From contig CAMRHE010000054.1 in NCBI GenBank assembly GCA_947044405.1, positions 1,798,001-1,862,000 of the forward strand: DNA of 64,000 nucleotides. The letters are read 5' to 3'. Source of the DNA: Leptodactylus fallax (Eukaryota > Chordata > Amphibia > Anura > Leptodactylidae). A model generated the notes under the pieces. The model made no database searches. It saw nothing but the letters and a program-made list of their open reading frames with translations, and was not told the DNA's origin. The position numbers and the translations under genes were made by a program. Of this stretch, positions 37,086 through 49,238 are shown piece after piece (positions within the stretch are counted from its first letter, which is position 1; the number at the start of each line of letters is the position of its first letter).

Positions 37086-37377
37086 ATGGAGAACAGAAAG
37101 AGGAGAAAAGAACTGTCGTGACTTGAGAACCAAAATTGTGGAAAAATATCAACAATCTCAAAGTTACAAGTCCATCTCCCAAGATCTTGATGTTCCTTTG
37201 TCCATGGTGTCCAACATAATCAAGAAATTTACAACCCACGGCAATGTTGCTAATCTCCCTGGACGTGGACAGAAAAGAAAAATTGATGAAAGGTTGAAAT
37301 GCAGGATAGTCCAGATGGTAGATAACCAGCCCCAATCAAGTTCTAAAGAAATTTAAGCTATCCTGTAGGCTCAGAGT
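37086..37377 (+). pseudogene. Tc1 family D transposase N-terminal remnant
   Basis: Begins MENRKRRKEL, then a 1-2 bp indel shifts into LRTKIVEKYQQSQSYKSI and QDLDVPLSMVSNIIKKF, the HTH region, and RGQKRKIDERLKCRIVQMV. It ends at a stop near 37356. No catalytic residues remain. Confidence 0.82.
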
Positions 37378-37382
37378 GCATT

Positions 37383-38032
37383 TGTTATGTCCGCACCCGT
37401 TCGAACTTCTGCGCCATCCGGCCGCATGCTGCGGCGCAGGAGGCGGGTCTGCCTGTGATTCTTTTGTTTGGGTTTTTCTTGTATTGTCTGAACACTGTCC
37501 TATTCCCTCACCTCCTTAATTGATTTTCCACCACACCCATTTCCTTTACCTTTTTTCCCTCTGCTCCACTAATAGTTAATTTCAGCCTTACCTGTGTGAT
37601 TGACAGCCTATTGTCCTATCAAGTCTGGGGTGGGTTCTTCCTTCCTATTTATTGTTTGCTCACATTCACATTAGCGCTTGCATACTGGCTATTACTCCTT
37701 GCTGTTTTGTTACCTGTATTCTTATTCCTGACCTCTGGCTTACCTTTGACTATTCTCTTGGATTTTGATTCTGCACTGCATTGCTCGACTGATACCGACC
37801 CCTTGGCTAGCTGACCTCCCTTTTGTTGTAGTTTGTCCTGTCTGCGTTCTGTGTTATCACTTATATCAAGAAGGGATTGACGACCAGGTGCCAGCTGTCG
37901 CCTAGGACAGTTCAGACAAGTAGGTAGGGCCAGTGGGGGGGTTCAGTTTAGGGCTCACTGTCTTGTTGTGCCCCTTCCCCCAGGGTTCACCAGCAGCTAC
38001 TGGGGAATCGCACCTCTAGCAATTCCCTTACA
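37383..38032 (+). mobile_element. Solo LTR, family 1, copy 1
   Basis: Begins TGTTATGTCCGCACCC and ends AATTCCCTTACA, the TG...CA rule of LTRs. Perfect 5-bp duplication GCATT at 37378-37382 and 38033-38037. A reverse-oriented relative lies at 50763-51433. No internal retroelement genes flank it, so it is probably the product of LTR-LTR recombination. The orientation is inferred from pyrimidine-rich text resembling vertebrate Gypsy-type LTRs. Confidence 0.9.
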
Positions 38033-38154
38033 GCATTAGTGTCAGCGCAAACTATCCATCGTCATTTGAATGAAATTAAACACTATGGCAGGAGACCTAG
38101 GAGGACCCTACTGATGACTTATGTACAGTATAATGGCTGTTTTATTAGTCACAG

Positions 38155-40580
38155 TCTAAGACTGGTTCTGTGTAATATATTGATGTGATATCTGGCTCTG
38201 TGTAATATACAGATGTGCTACCTAGTTCTGTGTAATGTTCTGATGTGATACCTGATTTTGTATAATATACTGATGTGATATCTGGTACTGTGTAATATAC
38301 TGATGTGTTATGGTTCTGTGTTTTGTTTGTGTTGTTTTCTGGGTTTTCCCTTTTCATGGTTGCTTGGTTTCATGTGAGTTTCTGGGGGCTGGGTTTGGTT
38401 TGGCTAGCTTTTTAGCTCAGTCTCTTCTGGACTCTGAGCGGGTCATCTTCTATCCAGCGATCAGCCTGATTCAGAAACCTCAGATCTAGCAACCAGTTCC
38501 AGAAGATATTTTTGTGCATGTGAACCATGAGTAAGCAATAATATTAGATTCTAGACTTCTCACTGCGGGCAAGTGTTTTTGAAGTGTGAACAGACAGGGC
38601 TTTTCTGAAATGTTAGTATTTCCCTCTACTAGGCTTTTCTATCTAGCCTCAGTTAGCATCTGTTCCTTCTGACGCAATTTTAGGGAGAAAACATGGCCAG
38701 AAGTGTATTTTAGTATTTTCTGTAGATAGGAGTCTGTTCACACATGATTTTGGTCTGCTACTTGTTTTGGGTGTGGTTCCCTGCAAATCTCTGAGAGGTT
38801 GTCTGTGATTGCCTCACAGTCTTTGCTAGTTTGAATTCCCTGCTGTAGGTTGTATGCTACTTTCAATGATATATTGTTTCTGTGTTTGTTTTAGTTTATT
38901 TTCAGAGTTTATCTTATTCTCTTATGCCTTGTTGTTTGTCCTTCATCACTATTGCATAGTATTTAGTTATATCCTTTATTAATATCATAATTTCCTCACA
39001 GCTGAAGATTTGCGTTGTTTATCTAAATTCCTCATTTCTTTGCTTGCTTTCTATTGCAGGATATTTCCTGTATAGTTTATTGCTGTTTGTTTCTGTGTTA
39101 ACTAGTACTGCTTAGGTCCTCTGATCGTAACACTGATGTGATACCTGGTTCTGTGTAAAATACTGATGTGATACCTGTTTCTGTGGAATATACTGATGTA
39201 ATACCTAATACTGTCTAATGTTCTGTTGTGATACTTGGTATTGTGTAATACGCTAATGTGCTTTTGTGTATGTGTATTTGTAAAAATATATACAGTAGTT
39301 CTGTGTAATATAGTGATGTGATATCTGGTACTGTGTAATATACTGATGTGATACCTGGTTCTGTGTAATATGCTGATGTGATACCTGGTTCTGTGTAAAT
39401 ACTGATGTGATACCTGTTTTATTGGAATATGCCTATTTGATACCTGATTATGTGTAATGTACTGATGTGATATCTGGCACTGTGTAATACTGTATACTGA
39501 TGTGATACCTGGTTCTGTGTAATATACTGATGTGATACCTAGTTCTGTGTAATATGCTGATGTGATACCTGGTTCTGTGTAATATGCTGATGTGATACCT
39601 GGTTCTGCGTAAATACTGATGTGATACCTGTTTCTGTGGAATATGCCTATGTGATACCTGGTACTATGTAATATACTGATGTAATACCTAATTCTGTCTA
39701 ATATTCTGTTGTGATACTTGGTACTGTGTAATACAATAATGTGATACCTAGCTTTGTAAAAATATATAGTTCTGTGTAATATACTGATGTGATACCTTCT
39801 ACTGTCTAATATTCTGATGTAATAACTAATTCTGTCTAATATTTTGTTGTGATACTTGGTACTGTGTAACATACTGATGTGATACCTGGTTCTGTGTAAT
39901 ATGCTGATATGATACCTGGTTCTGTGTAAATACTGATGTGATACCTGTTTCATTGGAATATGCCTATGTGATACCTGATTATGTGTAATGTACTGATGTG
40001 ATATCTGGCACTGTGTAATACTGTATACTGATGTGATACCTGGTTCTGTGTAATATACTGATGTGATACCTGGTTCTGTGTAATATGCTGATGTGATACC
40101 TGGTTCTGTGTAATATGCTGATATGATACCTGGTTCTGTATAAATACTGATGTGATACCTGGTTCTGTAGAATATGCCTATGTGATACCTGGTATGATGT
40201 AATATACTGATGTAATAGCTAATTTTGTCTAATATTCTGTTGTGATACTTGTTACTGTGTAATATACTAATGTGATACCTGGCTTTGTATAATATATAGT
40301 TCTGTGTAATATACTGATTTGATACCTGGTTCTGTGAAATATACTGAAGTAATACCTGGTACTATTTAATGTACTGACGTGATACCTAATTCTGTGTAAT
40401 ATGCTGATATGATACATGGTACTGTGTAATATACTGATGTGATACCTAGTTCTTTGTAATATACTGATGTGATACCTGGTTCTGTGTAATATGCTGATGT
40501 GATACCTGGTTCTGTGAAATATACTGAAGTAATATATGGTTCTGTGTAATATTCTGATGTGATACCTGGTTCTTTGTAAC
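38155..40580. repeat. 30-bp minisatellite, split by an LTR
   Basis: Units of the type CTGATGTGATACCTGGTTCT plus GTGTAATATA repeat every 30 bp (for example ATGTGATACC at 40031 and 40061), in two blocks, 38155-38305 and 39133-40580. Because 30 is a multiple of 3, open frames on the minus strand show a 10-residue repeat (RTRYHISILH type). The frames are artefacts. Confidence 0.94.
38306..39132. mobile_element. Solo LTR, family 2
   Basis: Begins TGTTATGGTTCTGTG and ends CTGATCGTAACA. A CTGATG repeat flanks it at 38300-38305 and 39133-39138, although the host array itself contains CTGATG. It is inserted in the 30-bp minisatellite. 827 bp, no coding region. Confidence 0.78.
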
Positions 40581-40755
40581 ATGATGTATCTAATGGTTGT
40601 TTCATCATTATTATTTGGGTAGACTGTTCATGCTCTCTGTCTACATTAGATAGTTTTAACCTGCATTCTGTCTAATTTTTCTTTGAGAGGACCACCCCTA
40701 TAAAAGACCATTTTTCTGTGCAAATTTAAGTGGTCAGCTCAAAGAGATTTCACTG

Positions 40756-41454
40756 TATATGTGTAAAGTAAGAACATTTCTGTAATTATATAGCGTCAAT
40801 GTAAAATTGAAAAAGTTTGCAAAAGCAGAAAATACATTTGAATAATGCACCAACTCTGTAGCTATAATATGTAAGGATGGTTTATACCTTTGAGCAAGTT
40901 TTAATGTTAATCTCTACACTAGAGATTGCATTTGGTAACCTTTGGTGGATTCCATCAATCATTTTGCCTTTTCATAATCAACACAGTACAAACAGTATAA
41001 GAATGCAGTGAAGTTGTTGTTCCAGTCAGCTTGCAAAGCTGTGAAGATTTGACATGTAGTTAATGATCCAGCTTGAAGGCAGCCATTATTTACTATGGTA
41101 GGAAATGGAGGAAGTGGCCTAGTTGCAAGCTACATTATCTCTCAAGTGAGAAAAACAAGAAATATAAACCAAAGTCTTTTATGGCATTCCAAAATGTATG
41201 TTATTGTAATTTCAAGGTTTTAAAAGATTTTGATTTAAAGTAAACTTCTGCTTCAGATCTTTCTACCATAACTTGTTAGGGAATGCTATATTACCATACA
41301 TTTTATAAGCTCCCTTTAGAACTTGTAGCTAGTCATAGCAGGACTAAAAAAGACTTGTTTTATAGTCTGCAGTAATACACAGGGCTAAATTACATGAAGA
41401 ACAATTGCCATGTGGCCTTAAAGGCCTTTTGTAGCTACAAATTTCTAATACATA
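40756..41454. other. Unassigned DNA, no gene seen
   Basis: Spacer between the Tigger-type end and the next Tc1. No recognisable gene or repeat. Confidence 0.5.
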
Positions 41455-42854
41455 CAGTCATGGCCATAAGTGATGGCACCCCTGAAATTTTTCCAGGGAA
41501 TCAAGAATTTCTCCCCGAAAATTATTGTAATTACACATTTTGTTATACACATTTATTTTTTTTGTGTGTATTGGAAAAACACAAAAAACGAGAAAAAAAG
41601 GCAAATTGGACATGATTTCACACAAAGCTCCAAAAGTTGTTGCCACCTTTTCAAAATTGTGAGTAAATAACTTTGTTTCAAGCATGTGATCCTTGTTCAA
41701 ACTCACCTGTGGCAAGTAACAGGTGTGGGCAATATAAAAATGACGCCAGAAACCAGATAAAAAGGAGAGAAGTTGACTCAATCTTTGCATTGTGTGCCTG
41801 TGTGTGCCACTTTAAGCATGGAGGAACAGAAAAAGGAGAATATAAATGTTGAGAACCAAAATTCAAACTCAAGTTTACAAGTCCATCCGCAGAGATTTTG
41901 ATGTTCCTTTGCCCAAAAAGGTGCGCAAAATAATCAAGTGGTTTACAACCCATGGCAATGAAACTAATCTCCCTAGACATGGACAGAAGGGAAAAAATGA
42001 TAAAAGGTTACAATGCAGGATAATCTGGATGGTGGATAAGCAGTTTCAAAGAAATTCAACCTTTAGGCTCAGGGTACATCAGTGTCAGTGCAAACTATCC
42101 GTCAGCATTGGAATGTAATGAAACACTATGGCAGGAGACCAAGGAGAACCCCACGGCTGACATAAAAAAGCTAGAGTGCAGTTTGCTAAAATGTACGTGA
42201 GTAAGCCAAGATCCTTATGGAAAAATATTTTGTGGACACATGAGACCAAGATAGAGCATTTTGGTAAAGCACATTATTCACTGTGTGCAAGGCAACATGA
42301 AATCTGAAGATTACTAGGATTTTGGGTCGCAATGTAGGGCCCAGTATCAAAAAGCTGGGTTTGCGTCCTAGGTCATGGGTCTTCCAGCAGGACAGTAACC
42401 CCAAACATACTTCAAAAAGCACCTAGAAATGGATGGAAACAAAGCCCTGGAGAATTCTCAAATGGTCCGTAATGAGTTTGAATGTAAATCCCATTGAACA
42501 CCCGTGGAGAGATCCTAAATTGCTGCTAGGAGAAAGCACCCTTCAAATATGAGAGACCTGGAGCAATTTCCAAAAGAGTGGTCCAAAACTCCAGTTGAGA
42601 GGAGTAAGAAGCTTGTTGATGGTTATAGGAATCAATTGACTTCAGTTATTTTTTCCAAAGGGTGTACAACCAAATATTAAGTTGATGGTGCCAGTAATTT
42701 TTGGCTTTTTGTTCTCTGTTTTTTGTGTTGTTCCAATACACACAAAGGAGATAAACGTGTATAACAAAATATGTGTAATTTCAATAATTTTATGGGAGAA
42801 ATACTTAATTTTCTGAAAAAATTTCAAGGGTGCCAACACTTGCGGCCATGACTG
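41455..42854 (+). mobile_element. Tc1 family D, copy 2
   Basis: 1400 bp between TA sites, with left end CAGTCATGGCCATAAGTGAT and right end CACTTGCGGCCATGACTG. Shorter than a full Tc1 because of internal deletions. Confidence 0.9.
41818..42680 (+). pseudogene. Tc1 family D transposase, heavily decayed
   Basis: Starts MEEQKKE, then shifts. HTH remnants (VYKSIRRDFDVPLPKK) follow in another frame. The catalytic blocks are degraded: GGACAGTAACCCCAAACATA stands where DNDPKH would be encoded, and GTAAATCCCATTGAACACCC encodes a VNPIEHP-like end instead of LNPIEHLW. The glycine-rich segment is deleted. Non-functional, and older than the family A and B copies. Confidence 0.83.
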
Positions 42855-42856
42855 TA

Positions 42857-43338
42857 TATTATAAACCCAGAACTTGACCTCTGTTCTCTGGGTTTGTACA
42901 GCTTTTTGGCCATCACAGTGGCTTTATTCTGTGCAGTGGATGGCAGTATTATTTGGACACTTCATTGTATTATTTGTGAACTTTGTAATTATTATTGTGT
43001 TTGTAACATTTTAGTACATTAAAGATATATATCATTTTTATCTTTTTTGGAATTTGTTCTTCTATCTTATTTTCCATTTGTGCCAAAAAGTGAGGCTCTT
43101 GCGATACAAATAATCACAAAAATAAGTACAAATCATAAAAAATATATCAGAATTTATTGGGTCAATGATGAATAAACATGAAAACATATAAATTCATGAA
43201 ACAAATGAAACAAACAATATAAATAACATAGAGGTGTCAAACATACATGCAGATGTAGAAATATCCAAGTTTTAGGAGTAGTTTTAGGAGTAGTTAATGC
43301 ACATAATAGATCATGTCTCGCTAATCAATGTAAACTTC
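42857..43338. other. Older repeat-like DNA interrupted by L2
   Basis: No gene. On the minus strand CCCAATAAATTCTGATAT (near 43161) looks like a 3' end. The text may continue beyond the L2 insertion at 46701, so this may be one older element split by the L2. The assignment is weak. Confidence 0.35.
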
Positions 43339-43361
43339 ATCCACATAATCATTTTTTTTTT

Positions 43362-43379
43362 TTTCCAAGATGGCGCCGC
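43362..43379 (+). promoter_or_regulatory. YY1-like motif at L2 5' end
   Basis: CCAAGATGGCGCC matches the core of YY1 sites (AAGATGGCG). A YY1 site in the same position directs transcription starts in mammalian L1. A promoter role here is inference. Confidence 0.5.
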
Positions 43380-43440
43380 TGGAGTGGCAGCCTGTTAGAG
43401 CAGCTCTGAGACTCTCTCTCTTATTTTTTCTATCTTTGTC

Positions 43441-46400
43441 TTGTTTTTTATCTCTCTACTTAAGGGACTTTGCACTATGACGAAACACACAAAGACCTGG
43501 AATTGGACCTTTGTGACACTTTTTTGTTTTTATCTGTCTTTTTGTTTCTGCTTGAAATGGGAACTTTTGTGCCTGCAGATAATTCCTTTGTCTACTCAAG
43601 AGAGAAACTTTTGCAGCTTAGAGACACAGCAGGGCTGCACACCATCTGCCCACACATCCCCCGAGACCTTTGGAGAAAGAAAAAGCGGGGGGAGGGGCTG
43701 CAGAGCTGGAACTCTTCAGAGGATTAAAAAGAGGCGTTACCGACCAGCTCTTCCCTCCATCATTATGGGCAATGTGAGATCTCTTGCAAACAAGATGGAT
43801 GAACTAACAGCGCTCACCAGGCATCATCAGGAGTTTCGGGTGTGCAGCATGATGCTACTTACAGAGACTTGGCTCACTGAAGTTACCCCTGACCCTCTGG
43901 TCTCCTTGGATGGTTTTAAACTCCTTCGGGCAGACAGGACAAGGGAGAGCGGTAAGAGGAAAGGAGGGGGGCTGGCAATGTTTGTGAATAATAGATGGTG
44001 TAATCCTAGGCACATTGTGATTAAGGAGCAAACTTGCTGTAAGGACATTGAACTATTAGCTGTGAGCATGAGACCTTTCTACCTACCAAGGGAACTATCG
44101 CATGTCATCGTGATAGCTGCATATGTCCCCCCCTCTGCAAAAGCTGACGCTGCCTGCGAGGTCCTACAAGCCACGCTGAGCCATTTACAGTTGAAACATC
44201 CCCAGGCTCTCTTTCTTGTGTCGGGTGATTTCAACCATGCCTCCCCATCATCCACACTGCCCAGTTTCACACAGTATGTAACCTGCCACACAAGAGACAA
44301 CAAAACACTGGACTTGTTCTTTGCCAACGCGAGGGAGGCATATAACTCATCTGCCCTACCGCCCCTGGGGAGATCGGATCACAACCTAGTACATCTCCGA
44401 CCTGTGTACAAGCCACTTGTACGTAGAGAACCAGCTGTCACCCGCACAGTGAGGATATGGTCCGAGGAGAGTGATGAGGGTCTGAGGGATTGTTTTGACA
44501 CAACCGCATGGGAAGTTCTGCAGGATTCTTATGGAGAAGATATAGAAGGACTCACACACTGCATAACGGACTACATTAATGTTTGTGTGGACAATACAGT
44601 ACCCACAAAAGTGGTGAGGTGCTTCTCCAATAACAAACCATGGATTAACTCTGATATAAAAACACTACTTAAGGAGAAGAAGATGGCATTTAGGACAAAA
44701 GATAAGGAGGGGCTGAGGGAAGTACAAAAGGAGCTGAGGCATCAAATCAAGCAGGGAAAAGCCAGTTATAAGGAAAAAATGGAAAAGCAAATGGAAAGAA
44801 AAGACATAAGGGGGGTCTGGGAGGGGCTTAAGTCAATTTCGGGTCATAAACAGTCTGTCTGCCAGATTGAGACAGATGTTAATTGGCTTAATGAACTAAA
44901 TCTATTCTTCAACAGATTTGATCACACACCAGCTCCTCCCACCCCAGTATGTCCTTCAGCTCCCCCCACCACAATGACTTCACCCCATTCACCCCATGCA
45001 GCTACTTCCCAACAGACCAGTAAATCCAGAAATCCGTCTTTATCTGACCACAGTCTGACCTTCACATGGGCCCAGGTGAGGAAGGAGATGAAAAAGATCA
45101 AGGCGAGGAAAGCCGCAGGGCCAGATGACATCAGTGCAAGGCTAATTAAGACTTGCGGGGACCAGCTGTGTGGTATAATTACATATATGTATAATATGAG
45201 CCTGAGGCAGGAAATAGTCCCTGAATTATGGAAATCGTCTTGTGTGGTACCAGTTCCAAAGAAACCTCACTCTAGGGACCTCAACGACTACAGACCTGTA
45301 GCACTGACATCTCACCTGATGAAGATCTTAGAGAGATTGGTTCTCACACATCTCCGCCCTCTAGTGAGCCCCGCTATGGACCCTCTCCAGTTTGCTTATC
45401 GGCCGGGCATTGGGGTAGATGATGCCATCATCCACCTTCTGCACAGGGCTCTGCCTCACCTGGAGAAACCAGGGAACACGGTGAGAATAATGTTCTTTGA
45501 TTTCTCCAGGCTTTAAACAACACCCAGGATTAGGAAAGGGCTTGAGTGGGCCACCACCTCTCCAACTGGATCCTAGACTACCTCACAAATTGACCTCAAT
45601 ACGTGAGAGCCCAAGACTGTGTGTCAGGTACCGTGATCTGTAATACGGGGGCACCTCAGGGTACGGTTCTCGCCCCTTTCCTCTTCACACTGTACACTGC
45701 AGATTTTAGGTGCAACTCATCTAGCTGCTACCTACAGAAGTATTCTGACGACTCTGCGATAGTAGGCCTCATCACAGACGATGATGACAGGGAGTACAGA
45801 GAACTGAACCGGGTTTTTGTGGACTGGTGCCACCGGAACCACCTGAAGATTAATGTGGGGAAGACCAAGGAGATGGTGGTGGACTTCCGTAAAGGCAGAT
45901 GCCCTCCTAAACCAGTGGACATCCTGGGGACGGGCATCGAGATTGTGAACACCTATCAGTACCTGGGTTTGCTCCTTAATAATAAGCTGGACTGGGCAGA
46001 TCACATGGAGGTCCTGTACAGGAAGGGCCACAGCAGGCTCTACCTGCTTAGGAAGCTGAGAGCCTTTGGAATCCGGGGGGCACTTCTTAGGACTTTCTTC
46101 AACTCGGTAGTGGCATCAGCCATCTTCTTTGGAGTGGCCTGCTGGGGGAGCAGTATATCAACCAGGGACAGAAATAAACTTGACAAGCTGATTAGAAGGG
46201 CCAGCTCTGTCCTGGGGAGCCCACTGGACCCAGTGCAGGTGGTGGGTGACAAAAGGATACTGTCAGTGGTGAGCTCCATGCGGGAGAAGAAGTCCCATCC
46301 CATGCATGAGACTGTGATCGCGCTGGGCAGTACTGTCAGTGACCGACTGCTCCACCCTAAGTGTGAGAAGGAGCGCTATCGGAATTCTTTCCTCCCCACC

Positions 46401-46460
46401 GCGGTTAGGCTGTACAACCAACACCGACCTAAGCGGAGATCATTACACACAGAGAACTGA
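43441..46460 (+). pseudogene. L2 endonuclease/reverse transcriptase, broken
   Basis: The first frame is open for 691 codons. The endonuclease (EEP) domain spans about residues 105-320: Asn111 (MGNVRSLANKMDEL), Glu142 (LLTETWL), Asp263/Asn265 (SGDFNH), Asp291 (KTLDLFF) and Asp313-His314 (RSDHNLVHL). The domain before residue 105 is unusually hydrophobic and may be untranslated. The RT begins near 540 (RKAAGPDDISA, DLNDYRPVALTSHL) and breaks after FFDFS of motif A at 45510, where about 60 bp are rearranged. A second frame (45603-46460) holds motif B (GAPQGTVLAPFLF), motif C (YSDD) and the C terminus. The endonuclease is complete by sequence; the polymerase is not. Confidence 0.9.
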
Positions 46461-46635
46461 AACATCTCTCTGCCTGTTAAATCCCCCCCCCCCCCCTCTG
46501 CTACTTCCTTTCTGTCTGTCTGCTATCAATGTAATGCCTCTTACCTTGGAACATTCCGGTACATGTTGTATTTGTATCTGCTTATCTTTGCTGCTGTAAC
46601 ACACTGAATTTCCCATTGTGGGACTATTAAAGGAC

Positions 46636-46683
<48 letters not shown>
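46636..46683. repeat. (TTA)n tail of L2
   Basis: About 15 TTA units at the L2 3' end. Longer than the ATTATTA tail of the other L2 copy. Confidence 0.95.
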
Positions 46684-46684
<1 letters not shown>

Positions 46685-46700
46685 GTCACTATCCACATAA

Positions 46701-47440
46701 AATATGAACAATAATATGTTGTAACATCGTAGTTTGAGAGCCACCTAAAGTCATTGGTACATGGAAAGCGAGACACCTGCAAGGCGTCATAAGGGGTACT
46801 GCGACTTTAAATTTAGTCAAATCAGCATACAAATAGAGTATGATCAACATACATCCCCTCAGAGGGACCCCAAATAACAGACCTAGTAACGGTCACAACA
46901 AACCCTGCCAGGGTCAGTATATCCACCTAATTATGGTTGCACATGCGCTTATCCATGTGTGCTTTGTAAAAAAGTAAGACCTCCGCCTGCTAGCACCACA
47001 CACGACGCATGTTTTGGCTGCTCTCTATTTCCTTCTCATAACTGTGATTGATGGCTAATGGAGTTTTCTGCCAGGTCTTCAAAGTGCTCCTAGCTACTGA
47101 ACTCTGATAAGGACTAGAACAGTGCTTGATCAGTGCCTCTTATCTCTGTATGTAAGTCCAGGGATATCAGTGGGCAGCCTAGAACAAGCACAGTCTCAGA
47201 GTTGCTGGTATAAGCTCTACATCACACAGGCTAAGCCTGCCCAGCAGCTTCTCATTGAAACCAGGAAGTGGTGGGTAAGGAGATAGGAGAGAAGGTGAAA
47301 ACTTGTGATGGGAAAAAAATCTAGGTACATAGCCCTTGGGCAGATCTGCTGAATGCAAAATGTACATAACAATAGATTAAACCATGTACATTCATAACTA
47401 TCTTACATGTACATACATATATACATATGTACAGTATATG
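46701..47440. other. Unassigned DNA, no gene seen
   Basis: No coding region. It may be the other half of the older element interrupted by the L2 (see 42857-43338). Confidence 0.35.
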
Positions 47441-47442
47441 AT

Positions 47443-47606
47443 ATCATTATTATTTATTTAAATAGCATCATTAATTTGTGAAGGGGTTTACATGCATAGT
47501 ATGAATATATAACAAGTACAATAAACAAAAAAAATAACTAAATGACTAGAATGATACATGCAGGAAAGAGGACCCTGCCGGTAGGCTTACAAGCTACAAG
47601 GTAAGG
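47443..47606 (-). mobile_element. SINE-like 3' end
   Basis: On the minus strand the segment contains GGCAGGGTCCTCTTTCCTGC and ends GATGCTATTTAAATAAATAA, which resembles the 3' end of amphibian tRNA-derived SINEs. No A or B box is present, so only the tail part is here. Confidence 0.45.
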
Positions 47607-47608
47607 AA

Positions 47609-49236
47609 CAGTGGGTACGGAAAGTATTCAGACCCCTTTAAATTTTTCACTCTTTGTTTCATTGCAGCCATTTGCTAAAAGTTCATTTTATTTCTCATTA
47701 ATGTACATTAAGCGCCCTATCTTGACAGAAAAAAAAAAGAAATGTAGATATTTTTGCAAATGTATTAAAAAAGAAAAACTGAAATATCACATGGTCATAA
47801 GTATTCAGACCCTTTGCTGTGACACTCATATTTAACTCACATGCTGTCCATTTCCTTCTGATCCTCCTTGAGATGGTTCTACTCCTTCATTGGAGTCCAG
47901 CTGTGTTTAATTAAACTGATTGGACTTGATTAGGAAAGGCAGACACTTGTCTATATAAGATCTCACAGCTCACAGTGCATGTCAGAGCAAATGAAAATCA
48001 TGAGGTCAAAAGAACTGCCCAAGGAGCTCAGAGACAGAATTGTGGCAAGGCACAGATCTGGCCAAGGTTACAAAAGAATTTCTGCAGCACTCAAGGTTCC
48101 TAAGAGCACAGTGGCCTCCATAATCCTTAAATGGAAGAAGTTTGGGACGACCAGAACTCTTCCTAGACCTGACAGTCCAGCCAAACTGAGCAATCGTGGG
48201 AGAAGAGCCTTGGTGAGAGAGGTAAAGAACAACCAAAAGATCACTGTGGCTGAGCTCCAGAGATGCAGTAGGGAGATGGGAGAAAGTTCCTCAAAGTCAA
48301 CTATCACTGCAGCCCTCCACCAGTCGGGGCTTTATGGCAGAGTGGCCCGAAGGAAGCCTCTCCTCCGTTCAAGACATATGAAAGCCCGCATAGAGTTTGC
48401 CAAAAAACACATGAAGGACTCCCAGACTATGAGAAATAAGATTCTCTGGTCTGATGAGAGGAAGATTGAACTTTTTGGCGTTAATTCTAAGCGGTATGTG
48501 TGGAGAAAACCAGGCACTGCTTATCACCTACCCATTACAATCCCAACAGTGAAACATGGTGGTGGCAGCATCATGCTATGGGCGTGTTTTCAGCTGCAGG
48601 GACAGGATGACTGGTTGTAATTGAAGGAAAGATGAATGTGGCCAAGTACAGAAATATCCTGGAAGAAAACCTCTTCCAGAGTGCTCTGGACCTCAGACTG
48701 GGCCGAAGGTTCACCTTCCAACAAGACAATGACCCTAAGCACACAGCTAAAATAACAAAGGATTGGCTTCTGAACAACTCTGTGACTATTCTTGACTGGC
48801 CCAGCCAGAGCCCTGACCTCAACTCAATTGAGCATTTCTGGAGAGACCTGAAAATGGCTATCCACCAACGTTCACCATCCAACCTGACGGAACTGGAGAG
48901 GATCTGCAAGGAAGAATGGCAGAGGATCCCCAAATCCAGATGTGAAAAACTTGTTGCATCATTCCCAAGAAGATTCATGGCTGTACTAGCTCAAAAGGGT
49001 GCTTCTACTCAATACTGAGCAAAGGGTCTGAATACTTATGACGATTTGATATTTCAGTTTTTCTTTTTTAATAAATTTGCAAAAATATCTACATTTCTGT
49101 TTTTTTTTCTGTCAAGATGGGGTGCTGTGTGTACATTAATGAGAAATAAAATGAACTTTTTTGCTTTTAGCAAATGGCTGCAATGAAACAAAGAGTGAAA
49201 ATTTTAAAGGGGTCTGAATACTTTCCATACCCACTG
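47609..49236 (+). mobile_element. Tc1 family A, copy 3
   Basis: 1628 bp. Ends CAGTGGGTACGGAAAGTATT and its inverse. The right TA is present (49237-49238) but the left flank reads AA, so one target base has mutated. The element is otherwise complete. Confidence 0.93.
47979..49018 (+). pseudogene. Tc1 family A transposase, frameshifted
   Basis: Starts MSEQMKIM at 47979 and is open for 213 codons through the HTH region and the first catalytic Asp (ILWSDERK). After SIMLWACF one T is missing from a T run near 48590 (four T where copy 2 has five), which shifts the frame. The second frame (to 49018) carries [10 protein letters not shown] and LNSIEHFWRD, where NPIEHLW has become NSIEHFW. The Glu itself is present. 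A single lesion plus two substitutions near the active site separate it from copy 2. Confidence 0.91.
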
Positions 49237-49238
49237 TA

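Larger units (their letters stand above)
36728..38120 (+). mobile_element. Tc1 family D, copy 1, 3'-truncated
   Basis: Starts at a TA with CAGTCATGGCCGTAAGTGTT. The transposase 5' part is followed at 37383 by a solo LTR and resumes at 38033 (TCAGCGCAAACTATCC) for under 100 bp, then gives way to a Tigger-type array near 38125. The right inverted end is absent. Confidence 0.85.
38125..40755. mobile_element. Tigger/pogo-like element remnant with 30-bp array
   Basis: The right end reads AAAGAGATTTCACTG then TA. Inverted, this is CAGTGAAATCTCTT, close to the left end of the element at 57658 (CAGTGAAACCTCTC). Its left internal part (ATGGCTGTTTTATTAGTCAC) also matches 58367-58386. Both share CTATAAAAGACCATTTT near the right end. 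The left terminus is missing. Confidence 0.7.
43349..46690 (+). mobile_element. L2-clade LINE with intact 5' end
   Basis: A T13 tract and CCAAGATGGCGCCGCTGG open the element, and CTGAATTTCCCATTGTGG then ATTAAAGGAC(TAT)n close it. A 10-bp duplication ATCCACATAA flanks it at 43339-43348 and 46691-46700. It is probably full length at the 5' end, unlike most LINE copies, but the coding region is broken in the reverse transcriptase. Confidence 0.9.

Noticed and set aside
39102..39953. Minus-strand frame of 283 codons with a 10-residue repeat
   Set aside because: Translation of the 30-bp array inside a Tigger-type element. The repeat length in codons equals the DNA unit divided by three.
32937..40580. 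CRISPR-like direct repeat arrays
   Set aside because: Units are contiguous, without spacers, and they lie in transposons of a vertebrate-type genome.
46980..47060. Possible second hammerhead-like motif on the minus strand
   Set aside because: Only TTATGAGAAGG and AAAACATGCGTCGTGTG resemble such a core. CTGATGA and GAAA are both degraded and no stem was convincing.
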